Assembly: GCF_051014685.1 (NCBI RefSeq)
Contig: NW_027479517.1
Coordinates: forward strand, 43,463 to 107,462
Source: Ptiloglossa arizonensis
Lineage: Eukaryota; Arthropoda; Insecta; Hymenoptera; Colletidae
Direction of reading: 5' to 3'
DNA: 64,000 nt
This document shows, piece after piece, positions 25,701 through 39,382 of this stretch. The notes below the pieces were generated by a model, which did not search any database, was not told where the DNA came from, and saw nothing but the letters and a program-made list of their open reading frames with translations. The first letter of the stretch is position 1. Every line of letters starts with the position of its first letter. Both the position numbers and the translations under genes were made by a program.

Positions 25701-26840
25701 TATGCGTACTCTTCCCCTAGGCCGTTCTAGTTATTCGTTTCGAGCATCAGAACTGCGAAAATTTTGAGTTTCTCAACCGTTTCTTACCTCCAAACTGCAA
25801 TATCTCGCGAACGGATTGACGAATGCGCAAAATTTCTGTTGCGTCTGAAAGTAGAAACTCGCCGCCGATTACAACGGTATGCGTACTTTTCCCCTAGGCC
25901 GTTCTAGTTATCCGTTTCGAGCATCAGAACTGCGAAAATTTCGAGTTTCTCAACAGTTTCTTACCTTCAAACTGCCATATCTCGCGAAAGGATCGACGAA
26001 TCCGCAAAATTTCTGTTGCATCTGAAAGTAGAAACTCGCCCGATTACAACGGTATGTGTACTTTTCCCCTAGGCCGTTCCAATTATTCGTTTCGAGCATC
26101 AGGACTGTGAAAATTTGAGTTTCTCAACCATTTCTTACCTCCAAACTGCCATATCTCGCGAACGGATTGACCAATCCGCAAAATTTTTGTTGCATCTGAA
26201 AGTAGAAACTCGCCCGATTACAACGGTATGCGTACTTTTCCGCTAGGCCGTTCTAGTTATCCGTTCGAGCATCAGAACTGCGAAAATTTTGAGTTTCTCA
26301 AACGTTTGTTACCTCCAAACTGCCATATCTCGCGAACGGATTGACCAATCCGCAAAATTTTTGTTGCATCTGAAAGTAGAAACTCGCCCGATTACAACGG
26401 TATGCGTACTTTTCGCTAGGCCGTTCTAGTTATCCGTTTCGAGCATCAGGACTGTGAAAATTTTGAGTTTCTCAACCGTTTCTTACCTCCAAACTGCCAT
26501 ATCTCGCGAACGGATCGACCAATCCGCAAAATTTCTGTTGCATCTGAAAGTAGAAACTCGCCCGATTACAACGGTATGCGTACTCTTCCCTAGGCCGTTC
26601 TAGTTATTCGTTTCGAGCATCAGAACTGCGAAATTTTGAGTTTCTCAACCGTTTCTTACCTTCAAACTGCCATATCTCGCGAACGGATTGATCAATCCGC
26701 AAAATTTCTGTTGCATCTGAAAGTAGATACTCGCCCGATTACAACGGTATGCGTACTTTTCCCCTAGGCCGTTCTAGTTATGCTTGTCGAGCATCAGAAC
26801 TGCGATAATTTTGAGTTTCTCAAGCGTTTCTTATACCTCC
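22743..26840 (+). repeat. Indel-rich patch of the array
   Basis: Small gains and losses of one to three bases are scattered here: TTCCCTAGG at 22,740, AATCGCAAATTTC near 23,025, CTTTTTCCCCCTAGG near 24,485, TTACCTGCCAAAC near 24,912, TCGCCGCCGATT near 25,860, TTTTCGCTAGG near 26,412, and TTATACCTCC near 26,831. The twin stretch at about 50,037-54,140 has none of these and keeps strict monomer length. The pattern fits incomplete consensus correction better than biology. Confidence 0.8.
23453..24152 (+). repeat. 2-monomer tandem block, two copies of about 350 bp
   Basis: A pair consisting of a TTTTTAGTTGC unit and a CCAGTTATTCG / CTCATCC / ATAGACC unit occurs twice in a row at a spacing of 350 bp (for example 23,603 and 23,953). 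HOR copy 2 has the same doublet at about 50,754-51,453. The first copy here contains a lost base (GCGAAATTTTG near 23,481). Confidence 0.8.
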
Positions 26841-29800
26841 AAACACCCATATCTCGCGAACGGATAGACCAATCCTCAAAATTTCTGTTGCATCTGAAAG
26901 TAGAGACTCGCCCGATTACAACGGTATGTGTACTATTCCCCTAGGCCGTTCCAGTTATTCGTTTCGAGCATCAGAACTGCGAAAATTTTGAGTTTCTAAT
27001 CCGTTTTTTACCTCCAAACTGCCATATCTCGCGAACGGATAGACCAATCCTCAAAATTTCTGTTGCATCTGAAAGTAGAGACTCGCCCGATTACAACAGT
27101 ATGCGTACTTTTCCCCTAGGCCGTTCTAGTTATGCTTGTCGAGCATCAGAACTGCGAAAATTTTGAGTTTCTCAAGCGTTTCTTACTTCCAAACTGCCAT
27201 ATCTCGCGAACGGATTGACCAATCCACAAAATTTTTGTAGCATCTGAAAGTAGAAACTCGCCCGATTACAACGGTATGTGTACTTTTCCCCTAGGCCGTT
27301 CCAGTTATTCGTTTCGAGCATCAGAACTGCGAAAATTTTGAGTTTCTCATCCGTTTCTTACCTCCAAACTGCCATATCTCGCGAACGGATAGACCAATCC
27401 TCAAAATTTCTGTTGCATCTGAAAGTAGAGACTCGCCCGATTACAACAGTATGCGTACTTTTCCCCTAGGCCGTTCTAGTTATCCGTTTCGAGCATCAGA
27501 ACTGCGAAAATTTTGAGTTTCTCAAACGTTTGTTACCTCCAAACTGCCATATCTCGCGAACGGATTGACCAATCCGCAAAATTTTTGTTGCATCTGAAAG
27601 TAGAAACTCGCCCGATTACAACGGTATGTGTACTTTTCCCCTACGCCGTTCCAGTTATTCGTTTCGAGCATCAGGACTGTGAAAATTTTGCGTTTCTCAA
27701 CCGTTTCTTACCTCCAAACTGCCATATCTCGCGAACGGATTGACCAATCCGCAAAATTTCTGTTGCATCTGAAAGTAGAAACTCGCCCGATTACAACGGT
27801 ATGCGTAATTTTCCCCTAGGCCGTTCTAGTTATTCGTTTCGAGCATCAGAACTGCGAAAATTTTGAGTTTCTCAACCGTTTCTTACCTCCAAACTGCCAT
27901 ATCTCGCGAACGGATTGACCAATCCGCAAAATTTTTGTTGCATCTGAAAGTAGAAACTCGCCCGATTACAACGTTATGTGTACTTTTCCCCTAGGCCGTT
28001 CCAGTTATTCGTTTCGAGCATCAGAACTGCGAAAATTTTGAGTTTCTAATCCGTTTCTTACCTCCAAACTGTCATATCTCGCGAACGGATAGACCAATCC
28101 TCAAAATTTCTGTTGCATCTGAAAGTAGAGACTCGCCCGATTACAACAGTATGCGTACTTTTCCCCTAGGCCGTTCTAGTTATGCTTGTCGAGCATCAGA
28201 ACTGCGAAAATTTTGAGTTTCTCAAGCGTTTCTTACCTCGAAACTGCCATATCTCGCGAACGGATTGACCAATCCGCAAAACTTCTGTTGCATCTGAAAG
28301 TAGAAACTCGCCCGATTACAACGGTATGTGAACTTTTCCCCTAGGCCGTTCTAGTTATGCTTGTCGAGCATCAGAACTGCGATAATTTTGAGTTTCTCAA
28401 GCGTTTCTTACCTCCAAACTCCCATATCTCGCGAACGGATAGACCAATCCTCAAAATTTCTGTTGCATCTGAAAGTAGAGACTCGCCCGATTACAACAGT
28501 ATGCGTACTTTTCCCCTAGGCCGTTCTAGTTATGCTTGTCGAGCATCAGAACTGCGAAAATTTTGAGTTTCTAATCCGTTTCTTACCTCCAAACTGCCAT
28601 ATCTCGCGAACGGATTGACCAATCCGCAAAATTTTTGTTGCATCTGAAAGTAGAAACTCGCCCGATTACAACGGTATGTGTACTTTTCCCCTAGGCCGTT
28701 CCAGTTATTCGTTTCGAGCATCAGAACTGCGAAAATTTTGAGTTTCTCATCCGTTTCTTACCTCCAAACTGCCATATCTCGCGAACGGATAGACCAATCC
28801 TCAAAATTTCTGTTGCATCTGAAAGTAGAAACTCGCCCGATTACAACGGTATGCGTACTTTTCCCCTAGGCCGTTCTAGTTATCCGTTTCGAGCATCAGA
28901 ACTGCGAAAATTTTGAGTTTCTCAAACGTTTGTTACCTCCAAACTGCCATATCTCGCGAACGGATTGACCAATCCGCAAAATTTTTGTTGCATCTGAAAG
29001 TAGAAACTCGCCCGATTACAACGGTATGTGTACTTTTCCCGAGGCCGTTCCAATTATTCGTTTCGAGCATCAGAACTGAGAAAATTTTGAGTTTCTCAAG
29101 CGTTTCTTACATCCAAACTGCCATATCTCGCGAACGGATTGATCAATCCGCAAAATTTCTGTTGCATCTGAAAGTAGATACTCGCCCGATTACAACGGTA
29201 TGCGTACTTTTCCCCTAGGCCGTTCTAGTTATGCTTGTCGAGCATCAGAACTGCGATAATTTTGAGTTTCTCAAGCGTTTCTTACCTCCAAACTCCCATA
29301 TCTCGCGAACGGATAGACCAATCCTCAAAATTTCTGTTGCATCTGAAAGTAGAGACTCGCCCGATTACAACAGTATGCGTACTTTTCCCCTAGGCCGTTC
29401 TAGTTATGCTTGTCGAGCATCAGAACTGCGAAAATTTTGAGTTTCTCAAGCGTTTCTTACCTCGAAACTGCCATATCTCGCGAACGGATTGACCAATCCG
29501 CAAAACTTCTGTTGCATCTGAAAGTAGAAACTCGCCCGATTACAACGGTATGTGTACTATTCCCCTAGGCCGTTCTAGTTATTCGTTTCGAGCATCAGAA
29601 CTGCGAAAATTTTGAGTTTCTCATCCGTTTCTTACCTCCAAACTGCCATATCTCGCGAACGGATTGATCAATCCGCAAAATTTCTGTTGCATCTGAAAGT
29701 AGAGACTCGCCCGATTACAACAGTATGCGTACTTTTCCCCTAGGCCGTTCTAGTTATGCTTGTCGAGCATGAGAGCTACGAAAATTTTGAGTTTCTCAAG

Positions 29801-32800
29801 CGTTTCATACCTCCAAACTGCCATATCTCGCGAAAGGATTGACCATTCCGCAATACTTCTGTTGCATCTGAAAGTAGAAACTCGCCCGATTACAACGGTA
29901 TGCGTACTTTTCCCCTAGGCCGTTCTAGTTATTCGTCTCGAGCATCAGAACTGCGAAACTTTTGAGTTTCTCAAGCATTTCTTACCTCCAAACTGCAATA
30001 TCTCGCGAACGGATAAACCAATCCGCAAAAGTTTTGTTGCATCTGAAAGTAGAAACTCGTCCGATTACAACGGTATGTGTACTTTTCCCCTAGGCCGTTC
30101 CAATTATTCGTTTCGAGCATCAGAACTGCGAAAATTTTGAGTTTCTCATCCGTTTCTTACCTCCCAACTGCCATATCTCGCGAACGGATAGACCAATCCT
30201 CAAAATTTCTGTTGCATCTGAAAGTAGAAACTCGCCCGATTACAACGGTATGTGTACTTTTCCCCTAGGCCGTTCTAGTTATTCGTTTCGAGCATCAGAA
30301 CTGCGAAAATTTTGAGTTTCTCAACCGTTTCTTACCTCCAAACTGCCATATCTCGCGAACGGATCGACGAATCCGCAAAATTTCTGTTGCATCTGAAAGT
30401 AGAAACTCGCCCGATTACAACGGTATGCGTACTTTTCCCCTAGGCCGTTCTAGTTATCCGTTTCGAGCATCAGAACTGCGAAAATTTTGTGTTTATCAAA
30501 CGTTTGTTACCTCCAAACTGCCATATCTCGCGAACGGATTGACCAATCCGCAAAATTTTTGTTGCATCTGAAAGTAGAAACTCGCCCGATTACAACGGTA
30601 TGTGTACTTTTCCCCTAGGCCGTTCCAGTTATCCGTTTCGAGCATCAGAACTGCGACAATTTTGAGTTTCTCAACCGTTTCTTACCTCCAAACTGCCATA
30701 TCTCGCGAACGGATCGACGAATCCGCAAAATTTCTGTTGCATCTGAAAGTAGAAACTCGCCCGATTACAACGGTATGCGTACTTTTCCCCTAGGCCGTTC
30801 TAGTTATTCGTCTCGAGCATCAGAACTGCGAAACTTTTGAGTTTCTCAAGCATTTCTTACCTCCAAACTGCAATATCTCGCGAACGGATAAACCAATCCG
30901 CAAAAGTTTTGTTGCATCTGAAAGTAGAAACTCGCCCGATTACAACGGTATGTGTACTTTTCCCCTAGGCCGTTCCAATTATTCGTTTCGAGCATCAGAA
31001 CTGCGAAAATTTTGAGTTTCTCATCCGTTTCTTACCTCCCAACTGCCATATCTCGCGAACGGATAGACCAATCCTCAAAATTTCTGTTGCATCTGAAAGT
31101 AGAGACTCGCCCGATTACAACAGTATGCGTACTTTTCCCCTAGGCCGTTCTAGTTATGCTTGTCGAGCATGAGAGCTACGAGAATTTTGAGTTTCTCAAG
31201 CGTTTCTTACATCCAAACGGCCATATCTCGCGAAAGGATTGACCAATCCGCAAAATTTCTGTTGCATCTGAAAGTAGAAACTCGCCCGATTACAACGGTA
31301 TGCGTACTTTTCCCCTAGGCCTTTCTGGTTATTCATTTCGAGCATCAGAACTGCGAAAATTTTGAGTTGCTCAAGCGCTTCTTACCTCCAAACTGCCATA
31401 TCTCGCGAAAGGATTGACCATTCCGCAAAACTTCTGTTGCATCTGAAAGTAGAAACCCGCCCGATTACAACGGTATGCGTACTTTTCCCCTAGGCCGTTC
31501 TAGTTATTCGTTTCGAGCATCAGAAATGTGAAAATTTTGAGTTGCTCAAGCGTTTCTTACCTCCAAACTGCGATATCTCGCGAACGGATTGACCAATCCG
31601 CAAAATTTCTGTTGCATCTGAAAGTAGAAACTCGCCCGATTACAACGGTATGCGTACCTTTCCCCTAGGCCGTTCTAGTTATTCGTTTCGAGCATCAGAA
31701 GTGTGAAAATTTCGAGTTTCTCATCCGTTTCTTTCCTCCAAACTGCCATATCTCGCGAACGGATTGATCAATCCGCAAAATTTCTGCTGCATCTGAAAGT
31801 AGAAACTCGCCCGATTACAACGGTATGCGTACTTTTCCCCTAGGCCGTTCTAGTTATGCTTTTCGAGCATCAGGACTGTGAAAATTTTGCGTTTCTCAAC
31901 CGTTTCTTACCTCCAAACTGCCATATCTCGCGAACGGATTGACCAATCCGCAAAATTTCTGTTGCATCTGAAAGTAGAAACTCGCCCGATTACAACGGTA
32001 TGTGTACTTTTCCCCTAGGCCGTTCCAGTTATTCGTTTCGAGCATCAGAACTGCGAAAATTTTCAGTTTCTCATCCGTTTCTTACCTCCAAACTGCCATA
32101 TCTCGCGAACGGATAGACCAATCCTCAAAATTTCTGTTGCATCTGAAAGTAGAGACTCGCCCGATTACAACAGTATGCGTACTTTTCCCCTAGGCCGTTC
32201 TAGTTATCCGTTTCGAGCATCAGAACTGCCAAAATTTTGAGTTTCTCAAACGTTTGTTACCTCCAAACTGCCATATCTCGCGAACGGATTGACCAATCCG
32301 CAAAATTTTTGTTGCATCTGAAAGTAGAAACTCGCCCGATTACAACGGTATGTGTACCTTTCCCCGAGGCCGTTCCAATTATTCGTTTCGAGCATCAGAA
32401 CTGCGAAAATTTTGAGTTTCTCAAGCGTTTCTTACATCCAAACTGCCATATCTCGCGAACGGATTGACCAATCCGCAAAATTTCTGTTGCATCTGAAAGT
32501 AGAGACTCGCCCGATTACAACAGTATGCGTACTTTTCCCCTAGGCCGTTCTAGTTATCCGTTTGGAGCATCAGAACTGCGAAAATTTTGAGTTTCTCAAA
32601 CGTTTGTTACCTCCAAACTGCCATATCTCGCGAACGGATTGACCAATCCGCAAAATTTTTGTTGCATCTGAAAGTAGAAACTCGCCCGATCACAACGGTA
32701 TGAGTTCTCTTCCCCTAGGCCGTTCTAGTTATGCTTGTCGAGCATCAGAACTGCGATAATTTTGAGTTTCTCAAGCGTTTCTTACCTCCAAACACCCATA

Positions 32801-35800
32801 TCTCGCGAACGGATAGACCAATCCTCAAAATTTCTGTTGCATCTGAAAGTAGAGACTCGCCCGATTACAACAGTATGCGTACTTTTCCCCTAGGCCGTTC
32901 TAGTTATGCTTGTCGAGCATCAGAACTGCGAAAATTTTGAGTTTCTCAAGCGTTTCTTACCTCCAAACTGCCATATCTCGCGAACGGATTGACCAATCCG
33001 CAAAATTTCTGTTGCATCTGAAAGTAGAAACTCGCCCGATTACAACGGTATGTGTACTATTCCCCTAGGCCGTTCCAGTTATTCGTTTCGAGCATCAGAA
33101 CTGCGAAAATTTTGAGTTTCTAATCCGTTTCTTACCTCCAAACTGCCATATCTCGCGAACGGATAGACCAATCCTCAAAATTTCTGTTGCATCTGAAAGT
33201 AGAGACTCGCCCGATTACAACAGTATGCGTACTTTTCCCCTAGGCCGTTCTAGTTATGCTTGTCGAGCATCAGAACTGCGAAAATTTTGAGTTTCTCAAG
33301 CGTTTCTTACTTCCAAACTGCCATATCTCGCGAACGGATTGACCAATCCACAAAATTTTTGTAGCATCTGAAAGTAGAAACTCGCCCGATTACAACGGTA
33401 TGTGTACTTTTCCCCTAGGCCGTTCCAGTTATTCGTTTCGAGCATCAGAACTGCGAAAATTTTGAGTTTCTCATCCGTTTCTTACCTCCAAACTGCCATA
33501 TCTCGCGAAAGGATTGACCATTCCGCAATACTTCTGTTGCATCTGAAAGTAGAAACTCGCCCGATTACAACGGTATGTGTACTTTTCCCCTAGGCCGTTC
33601 TAGTTATTCGTTTCGAGCATCAGAACTGCGAAAATTTTGAGTTTCTCAACCGTTTCTTACATCCAAACTGCCATATCTCGCGAACGGATTGATCAATCCG
33701 CAAAATTTCTGCTGCATCTGAAAGTAGAAACTCGCCCGATTACAACGGTATGCGTACTTTTCCCCTAGGCCGTTCTAGTTATGCTTTTCGAGCATCAGGA
33801 CTGTGAAAATTTTGCGTTTCTCAACCGTTTCTTACCTCCAAACTGCCATATCTCGCGAACGGATTGACCAATCCGCAAAATTTCTGTTGCATCTGAAAGT
33901 AGAAACTCGCCCGATTACAACGGTATGCGTAATTTTCCCCTAGGCCGTTCCAGTTATTCGTTTCGAGCATCAGAACTGCGAAAATTTTGAGTTTCTCAAC
34001 CGTTTCTTACCTCCAAACTGCCATATCTCGCGAACGGATCGACGAATTCGCAAAATTTCTGTTGCATCTGAAAGTAGAAACTCGCCCGATTACAACGGTA
34101 TGCGTACTTTTACCCTAGGCCGTTCTAGTTATCCGTTTCGAGCATCAGAACTGCGAAAATTTTGAGTTTCTCAACCGTTTCTTACCTCCAAACTGCCATA
34201 TCTCGCGAACGGATTGACCAATCCGCAAAATTTTTGTTGCATCTGAAAGTAGAAACTCGCCCGATTACAACGGTATGTGTACTTTTCCCCTAGGCCGTTC
34301 CAGTTATTCGTTTCGAGCATCAGAACTACGAAAATTTTGAGTTTCTAATCCGTTTCTTACCTCCAAACTGCCATATCTCGCGAACGGATAGACCAATCCT
34401 CAAAATTTCTGTTGCATCTGAAAGTAGAGACTCGCCCGATTACAACAGTATGCGTACTTTTCCCCTAGGCCGTTCTAGTTATGCTTGTCGAGCATCAGAA
34501 CTGCGAAAATTTTGAGTTTCTCAAGCGTTTCTTACCTCCAAACTGCCATATCTCGCGAACGGATTGACCAATCCGCAAAATTTTTGTAGCATCTGAAAGT
34601 AGAAACTCGCCCGATTACAACGGTAGGTGTACTTTTCCCCTAGGCCGTTCCAGTTATTCGTTTCGAGCATCAGAACTGCGAAAATTTTGAGTTTCTCATC
34701 CGTTTCTTACCTCCAAACTGCCATATCTCGCGAACGGATAGACCAATCCTCAAAATTTCTGTTGCATCTGAAAGTAGAGACTCGCCCGATTACAACAGTA
34801 TGCGTACTTTTCCCCTAGGCCGTTCTAGTTATCCGTTTCGAGCATCAGAACTGCCAAAATTTTGAGTTTCTCAAACGTTTGTTACCTCCAAACTGCCATA
34901 TCTCGCGAACGGATTGACCAATCCGCAAAATTTTTGTTGCATCTGAAAGTAGAAACTCGCCCGATTACAACGGTATGTGTACTTTTCCCCGAGGCCGTTC
35001 CAATTATTCGTTTCGAGCATCAGAACTGCGAAAATTTTGAGTTTCTCAAGCGTTTCTTACATCCAAACTGCCATATCTCGCGAACGGATTGACCAATCCG
35101 CAAAATTTCTGTTGCATCTGAAAGTAGAGACTCGCCCGATTACAACAGTATGCGTACTTTTCCCCTAGGCCGTTCTAGTTATCCGTTTCGAGCATCAGAA
35201 CTGCGAAAATTTTGAGTTTCTCAAACGTTTGTTACCTCCAAACTGCCATATCTCGCGAACGGATTGACCAATCCGCAAAATTTTTGTTGCATCTGAAAGT
35301 AGAAACTCGCCCGATCACAACGGTATGAGTTCTCTTCCCCTAGGCCGTTCTAGTTATGCTTGTCGAGCATGAGAACTACGAAAATTTTGAGTTTCTCATC
35401 CGTTTCTTACCTCCAAACTGCCATACCTCGCGAACGGATTGATCAATCCGCAAAATTTCTGTTGCATCTGAAAGTAGAAACTCGCCCGATTACAACGGTA
35501 TGTGTACTTTTCCCCTAGGCCGTTCTAGTTATCCGTTTCGAGCATCAGAACTGCGAAAATTTTGGGTTTCTAATCCGTTTCTTACCTCCAAACTGCCATA
35601 TCTCGCGAACGGATTGATCAATCCGCAAAATTTCTGTTGCATCTGAAAGTAGATACTCGCCCGATTACAACGGTATGCGTACTTTTCCCCTAGGCCGTTC
35701 TAGTTATGCTTGTCGAGCATCAGAACTGCGATAATTTTGAGTTTCTCAAGCGTTTCTTACCTCCAAACACCCATATCTCGCGAACGGATAGACCAATCCT

Positions 35801-37630
35801 CAAAATTTCTGTTGCATCTGAAAGTAGAGACTCGCCCGATTACAACAGTATGCGTACTTTTCCCCTAGGCCGTTCTAGTTATGCTTGTCGAGCATCAGAA
35901 CTGCGAAAATTTTGAGTTTCTCAAGCGTTTCTTACCTCCAAACTGCCATATCTCGCGAACGGATTGACCAATCCGCAAAATTTCTGTTGCATCTGAAAGT
36001 AGAAACTCGCCCGATTACAACGGTATGTGTACTATTCCCCTAGGCCGTTCCAGTTATTCGTTTCGAGCATCAGAACTGCGAAAATTTTGAGTTTCTAATC
36101 CGTTTCTTACCTCCAAACTGCCATATCTCGCGAACGGATAGACCAATCCTCAAAATTTCTGTTGCATCTGAAAGTAGAGACTCGCCCGATTACAACAGTA
36201 TGCGTACTTTTCCCCTAGGCCGTTCTAGTTATGCTTGTCGAGCATCAGAACTGCGAAAATTTTGAGTTTCTCAAGCGTTTCTTACTTCCAAACTGCCATA
36301 TCTCGCGAACGGATTGACCAATCCACAAAATTTTTGTAGCATCTGAAAGTAGAAACTCGCCCGATTACAACGGTATGTGTACTTTTCCCCTAGGCCGTTC
36401 CAGTTATTCGTTTCGAGCATCAGAACTGCGAAAATTTTGAGTTTCTCATCCGTTTCTTACCTCCAAACTGCCATATCTCGCGAAAGGATTGACCATTCCG
36501 CAATACTTCTGTTGCATCTGAAAGTAGAAACTCGCCCGATTACAACGGTATGTGTACTTTTCCCCTAGGCCGTTCTAGTTATTCGTTTCGAGCATCAGAA
36601 CTGCGAAAATTTTGAGTTTCTCAACCGTTTCTTACATCCAAACTGCCATATCTCGCGAACGGATTGACTAATCCGCAAAATTTCTGTTGCATCTGAAAGT
36701 AGAAACTCGCCCGATTACAACGGTATGCATACATTTCCCCTAGGCCGTTCTAGTTATCCGTTTCGAGCATCAGAACTGCGAAAATTTTGAGTTTATCAAA
36801 CGTTTGTTACCTCCAAACTGCCATATGTCGCGAACGGATTGACCAATCCGCAAAATTTTTGTTGCATCTGAAAGTAGAAACACGCCCGATTACAACGGTA
36901 TGTGTACTTTTCCCCTAGGCCGTTCCAGTTATTCGTTTCGAGTATCAGGACTGTGAAAATTTTGCGTTTCTCAACCGTTTCTTACCTCCAAACTGCCATA
37001 TCTCGCGAACGGATTGACCAATCCGCAAAATTTCTGTTGCATCTGAAAGTAGAAACTCGCCCGATTACAACGGTATGCGTAATTTTCCCCTAGGCCGTTC
37101 TAGTTATTCGTTTCGAGCATCAGAACTGCGAAAATTTTGAGTTTCTAATCCGTTTCTTACCTCCAAACTGTCATATCTCGCGAACGGATAGACCAATCCT
37201 CAAAATTTCTGTTGCATCTGAAAGTAGAAACTCGCCCGATTACAACGGTATGCGTACTTTTCCCCTAGGCCGTTCTAGTTATCCGTTTCGAGCATCAGAA
37301 CTGCGAAAATTTTGAGTTTCTCAAACGTTTGTTACCTCCAAACTGCCATATCTCGCGAACGGATTGACCAATCCGCAAAATTTTTGTTGCATCTGAAAGT
37401 AGAAACTCGCCCGATTACAACGGTATGTGTACTTTTCCCCGAGGCCGTTCCAATTATTCGTTTCGAGCATCAGAACTGAGAAAATTTTGAGTTTCTCAAG
37501 CGTTTCTTACATCCAAACTGCCATATCTCGCGAACGGATTGATCAATCCGCAAAATTTCTGTTGCATCTGAAAGTAGATACTCGCCCGATTACAACGGTA
37601 TGCGTACTTTTCCCCTAGGCCGTTCTAGTT

Positions 37631-38506
37631 ATGCTTGTCGAGCATCAGAACTGCGATAATTTTGAGTTTCTCAAGCGTTTCTTACCTCCAAACTCCCATA
37701 TCTCGCGAACGGATAGACCAATCATCAAAATTTCTGTTGCATCTGAAAGTAGAGACTCGCCCGATTACAACAGTATGCGTACTTTTCCCCTAGGCCGTTC
37801 TAGTTATGCTTGTCGAGCATCAGAACTGCGAAAATTTTGAGTTTCTCAAGCGTTTCTTACCTCCAAACTGCCATATCTCGCGAACGGATTGACCAATCCG
37901 CAAAATTTTTAGTTGCATCTGAAAGTAGAAACTCGCCCGATTACAACGGTATGTGTACTTTTCCCCTAGGCCGTTCCAGTTATTCGTTTCGAGCATCAGA
38001 ACTGCGAAAATTTTGAGTTTCTCATCCGTTTCTTACCTCCAAACTGCCATATCTCGCGAACGGATAGACCAATCCTCAAAATTTCTGTTGCATCTGAAAG
38101 TAGAGACTCGCCCGATTACAACAGTATGCGTACTTTTCCCCTAGGCCGTTCTTGTTATGCTTGTCGAGCATCAGAACTGCGAAAATTTTGAGTTTCTCAA
38201 GCGTTTCTTACTTCCAAACTGCCATATCTCGCGAACGGATCGACGAATCTGCAAAATTTCTGTTGCATCTGAAAGTAGAAACTCGCCCGATTACAACGGT
38301 ATGCGTACTTTTCCCCTAGGCTGTTCTACTTATCCGTTTCGAGCATCAGAACTGCGAAAATTTTGAGTTTCTCAAGCGTTTCTTACATCCAAACTGCCAT
38401 ATCTCGCGAACGGATTGACCAATCCGCAAAATTTCTGTTGCATCTGAAAGTAGAAACTCGCCCGATTACAACGGTATGCGTACTTTTCCCCTAGGCCGTT
38501 CTAGTT
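37631..38506 (+). repeat. 5-monomer tandem block in HOR copy 2, copy a (876 bp)
   Basis: Counterpart of 15,587-16,287 with one more monomer: spacing to the next copy at 38,507 is 876 bp (5 x 175 + 1). The added units carry GATCGACGAATCTGC and GGCTGTTCTACTTATCC. The same run is repeated at 42,708-43,583 inside the 5,077-bp duplication. Confidence 0.82.
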
Positions 38507-39382
38507 ATGCTTGTCGAGCATCAGAACTGCGATAATTTTGAGTTTCTCAAGCGTTTCTTACCTCCAAACTCCCATATCTCGCGAACGGATAGACCAATCA
38601 TCAAAATTTCTGTTGCATCTGAAAGTAGAGACTCGCCCGATTACAACAGTATGCGTACTTTTCCCCTAGGCCGTTCTAGTTATGCTTGTCGAGCATCAGA
38701 ACTGCGAAAATTTTGAGTTTCTCAAGCGTTTCTTACCTCCAAACTGCCATATCTCGCGAACGGATTGACCAATCCGCAAAATTTTTAGTTGCATCTGAAA
38801 GTAGAAACTCGCCCGATTACAACGGTATGTGTACTTTTCCCATAGGCCGTTCCAGTTATTCGTTTCGAGCATCAGAACTGCGAAAATTTTGAGTTTCTCA
38901 TCCGTTTCTTACCTCCAAACTGCCATATCTCGCGAACGGATAGACCAATCCTCAAAATTTCTGTTGCATCTGAAAGTAGAGACTCGCCCGATTACAACAG
39001 TATGCGTACTTTTCCCCTAGGCCGTTCTTGTTATGCTTGTCGAGCATCAGAACTGCGAAAATTTTGAGTTTCTCAAGCGTTTCTTACTTCCAAACTGCCA
39101 TATCTCGCGAACGGATCGACGAATCTGCAAAATTTCTGTTGCATCTGAAAGTAGAAACTCGCCCGATTACAACGGTATGCGTACTTTTCCCCTAGGCCGT
39201 TCTACTTATCCGTTTCGAGCATCAGAACTGCGAAAATTTTGAGTTTCTCAAGCGTTTCTTACATCCAAACTGCCATATCTCGCGAACGGATTGACCAATC
39301 CGCAAAATTTCTGTTGCATCTGAAAGTAGAAACTCGCCCGATCACAACGGTATGCGTACTCTTCCCCTAGGCCGTTCTAGTT
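38507..39382 (+). repeat. 5-monomer tandem block in HOR copy 2, copy b
   Basis: It repeats the preceding 876-bp block with small differences: CCCATAGGCC at about 38,840 and GGCCGTTCTACTTATCC in place of GGCTGTTCTACTTATCC. Its last unit has GATCACAACGG and TACTCTTCC where copy a has GATTACAACGG and TACTTTTCC. Confidence 0.78.

Larger units (their letters stand above)
6027..28072 (+). repeat. Long higher-order repeat, copy 1 (~126 monomers)
   Basis: The run of monomer variants starting here recurs from 28,073 at a spacing of 22,046 bp, which is 126 x 175 minus 4. Left of about 6,027 the two copies differ (AACTCCCATATC versus AACTGTCATATC). Rare markers match across copies: TGTGAACTTTTCC at 6,281 and 28,327, GAGAGCTACG, CTGCGACAATTTTG, TTTCTGGTTATTCATTTCG, and TATGAGTTCTCTTCC near 10,650 and 32,700. 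By eye only a handful of single-base differences separate the copies up to about 22,740, for example AGAATCAG near 11,398 versus AGCATCAG in copy 2. Beyond 22,743 this copy carries many small indels. Confidence 0.88.
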
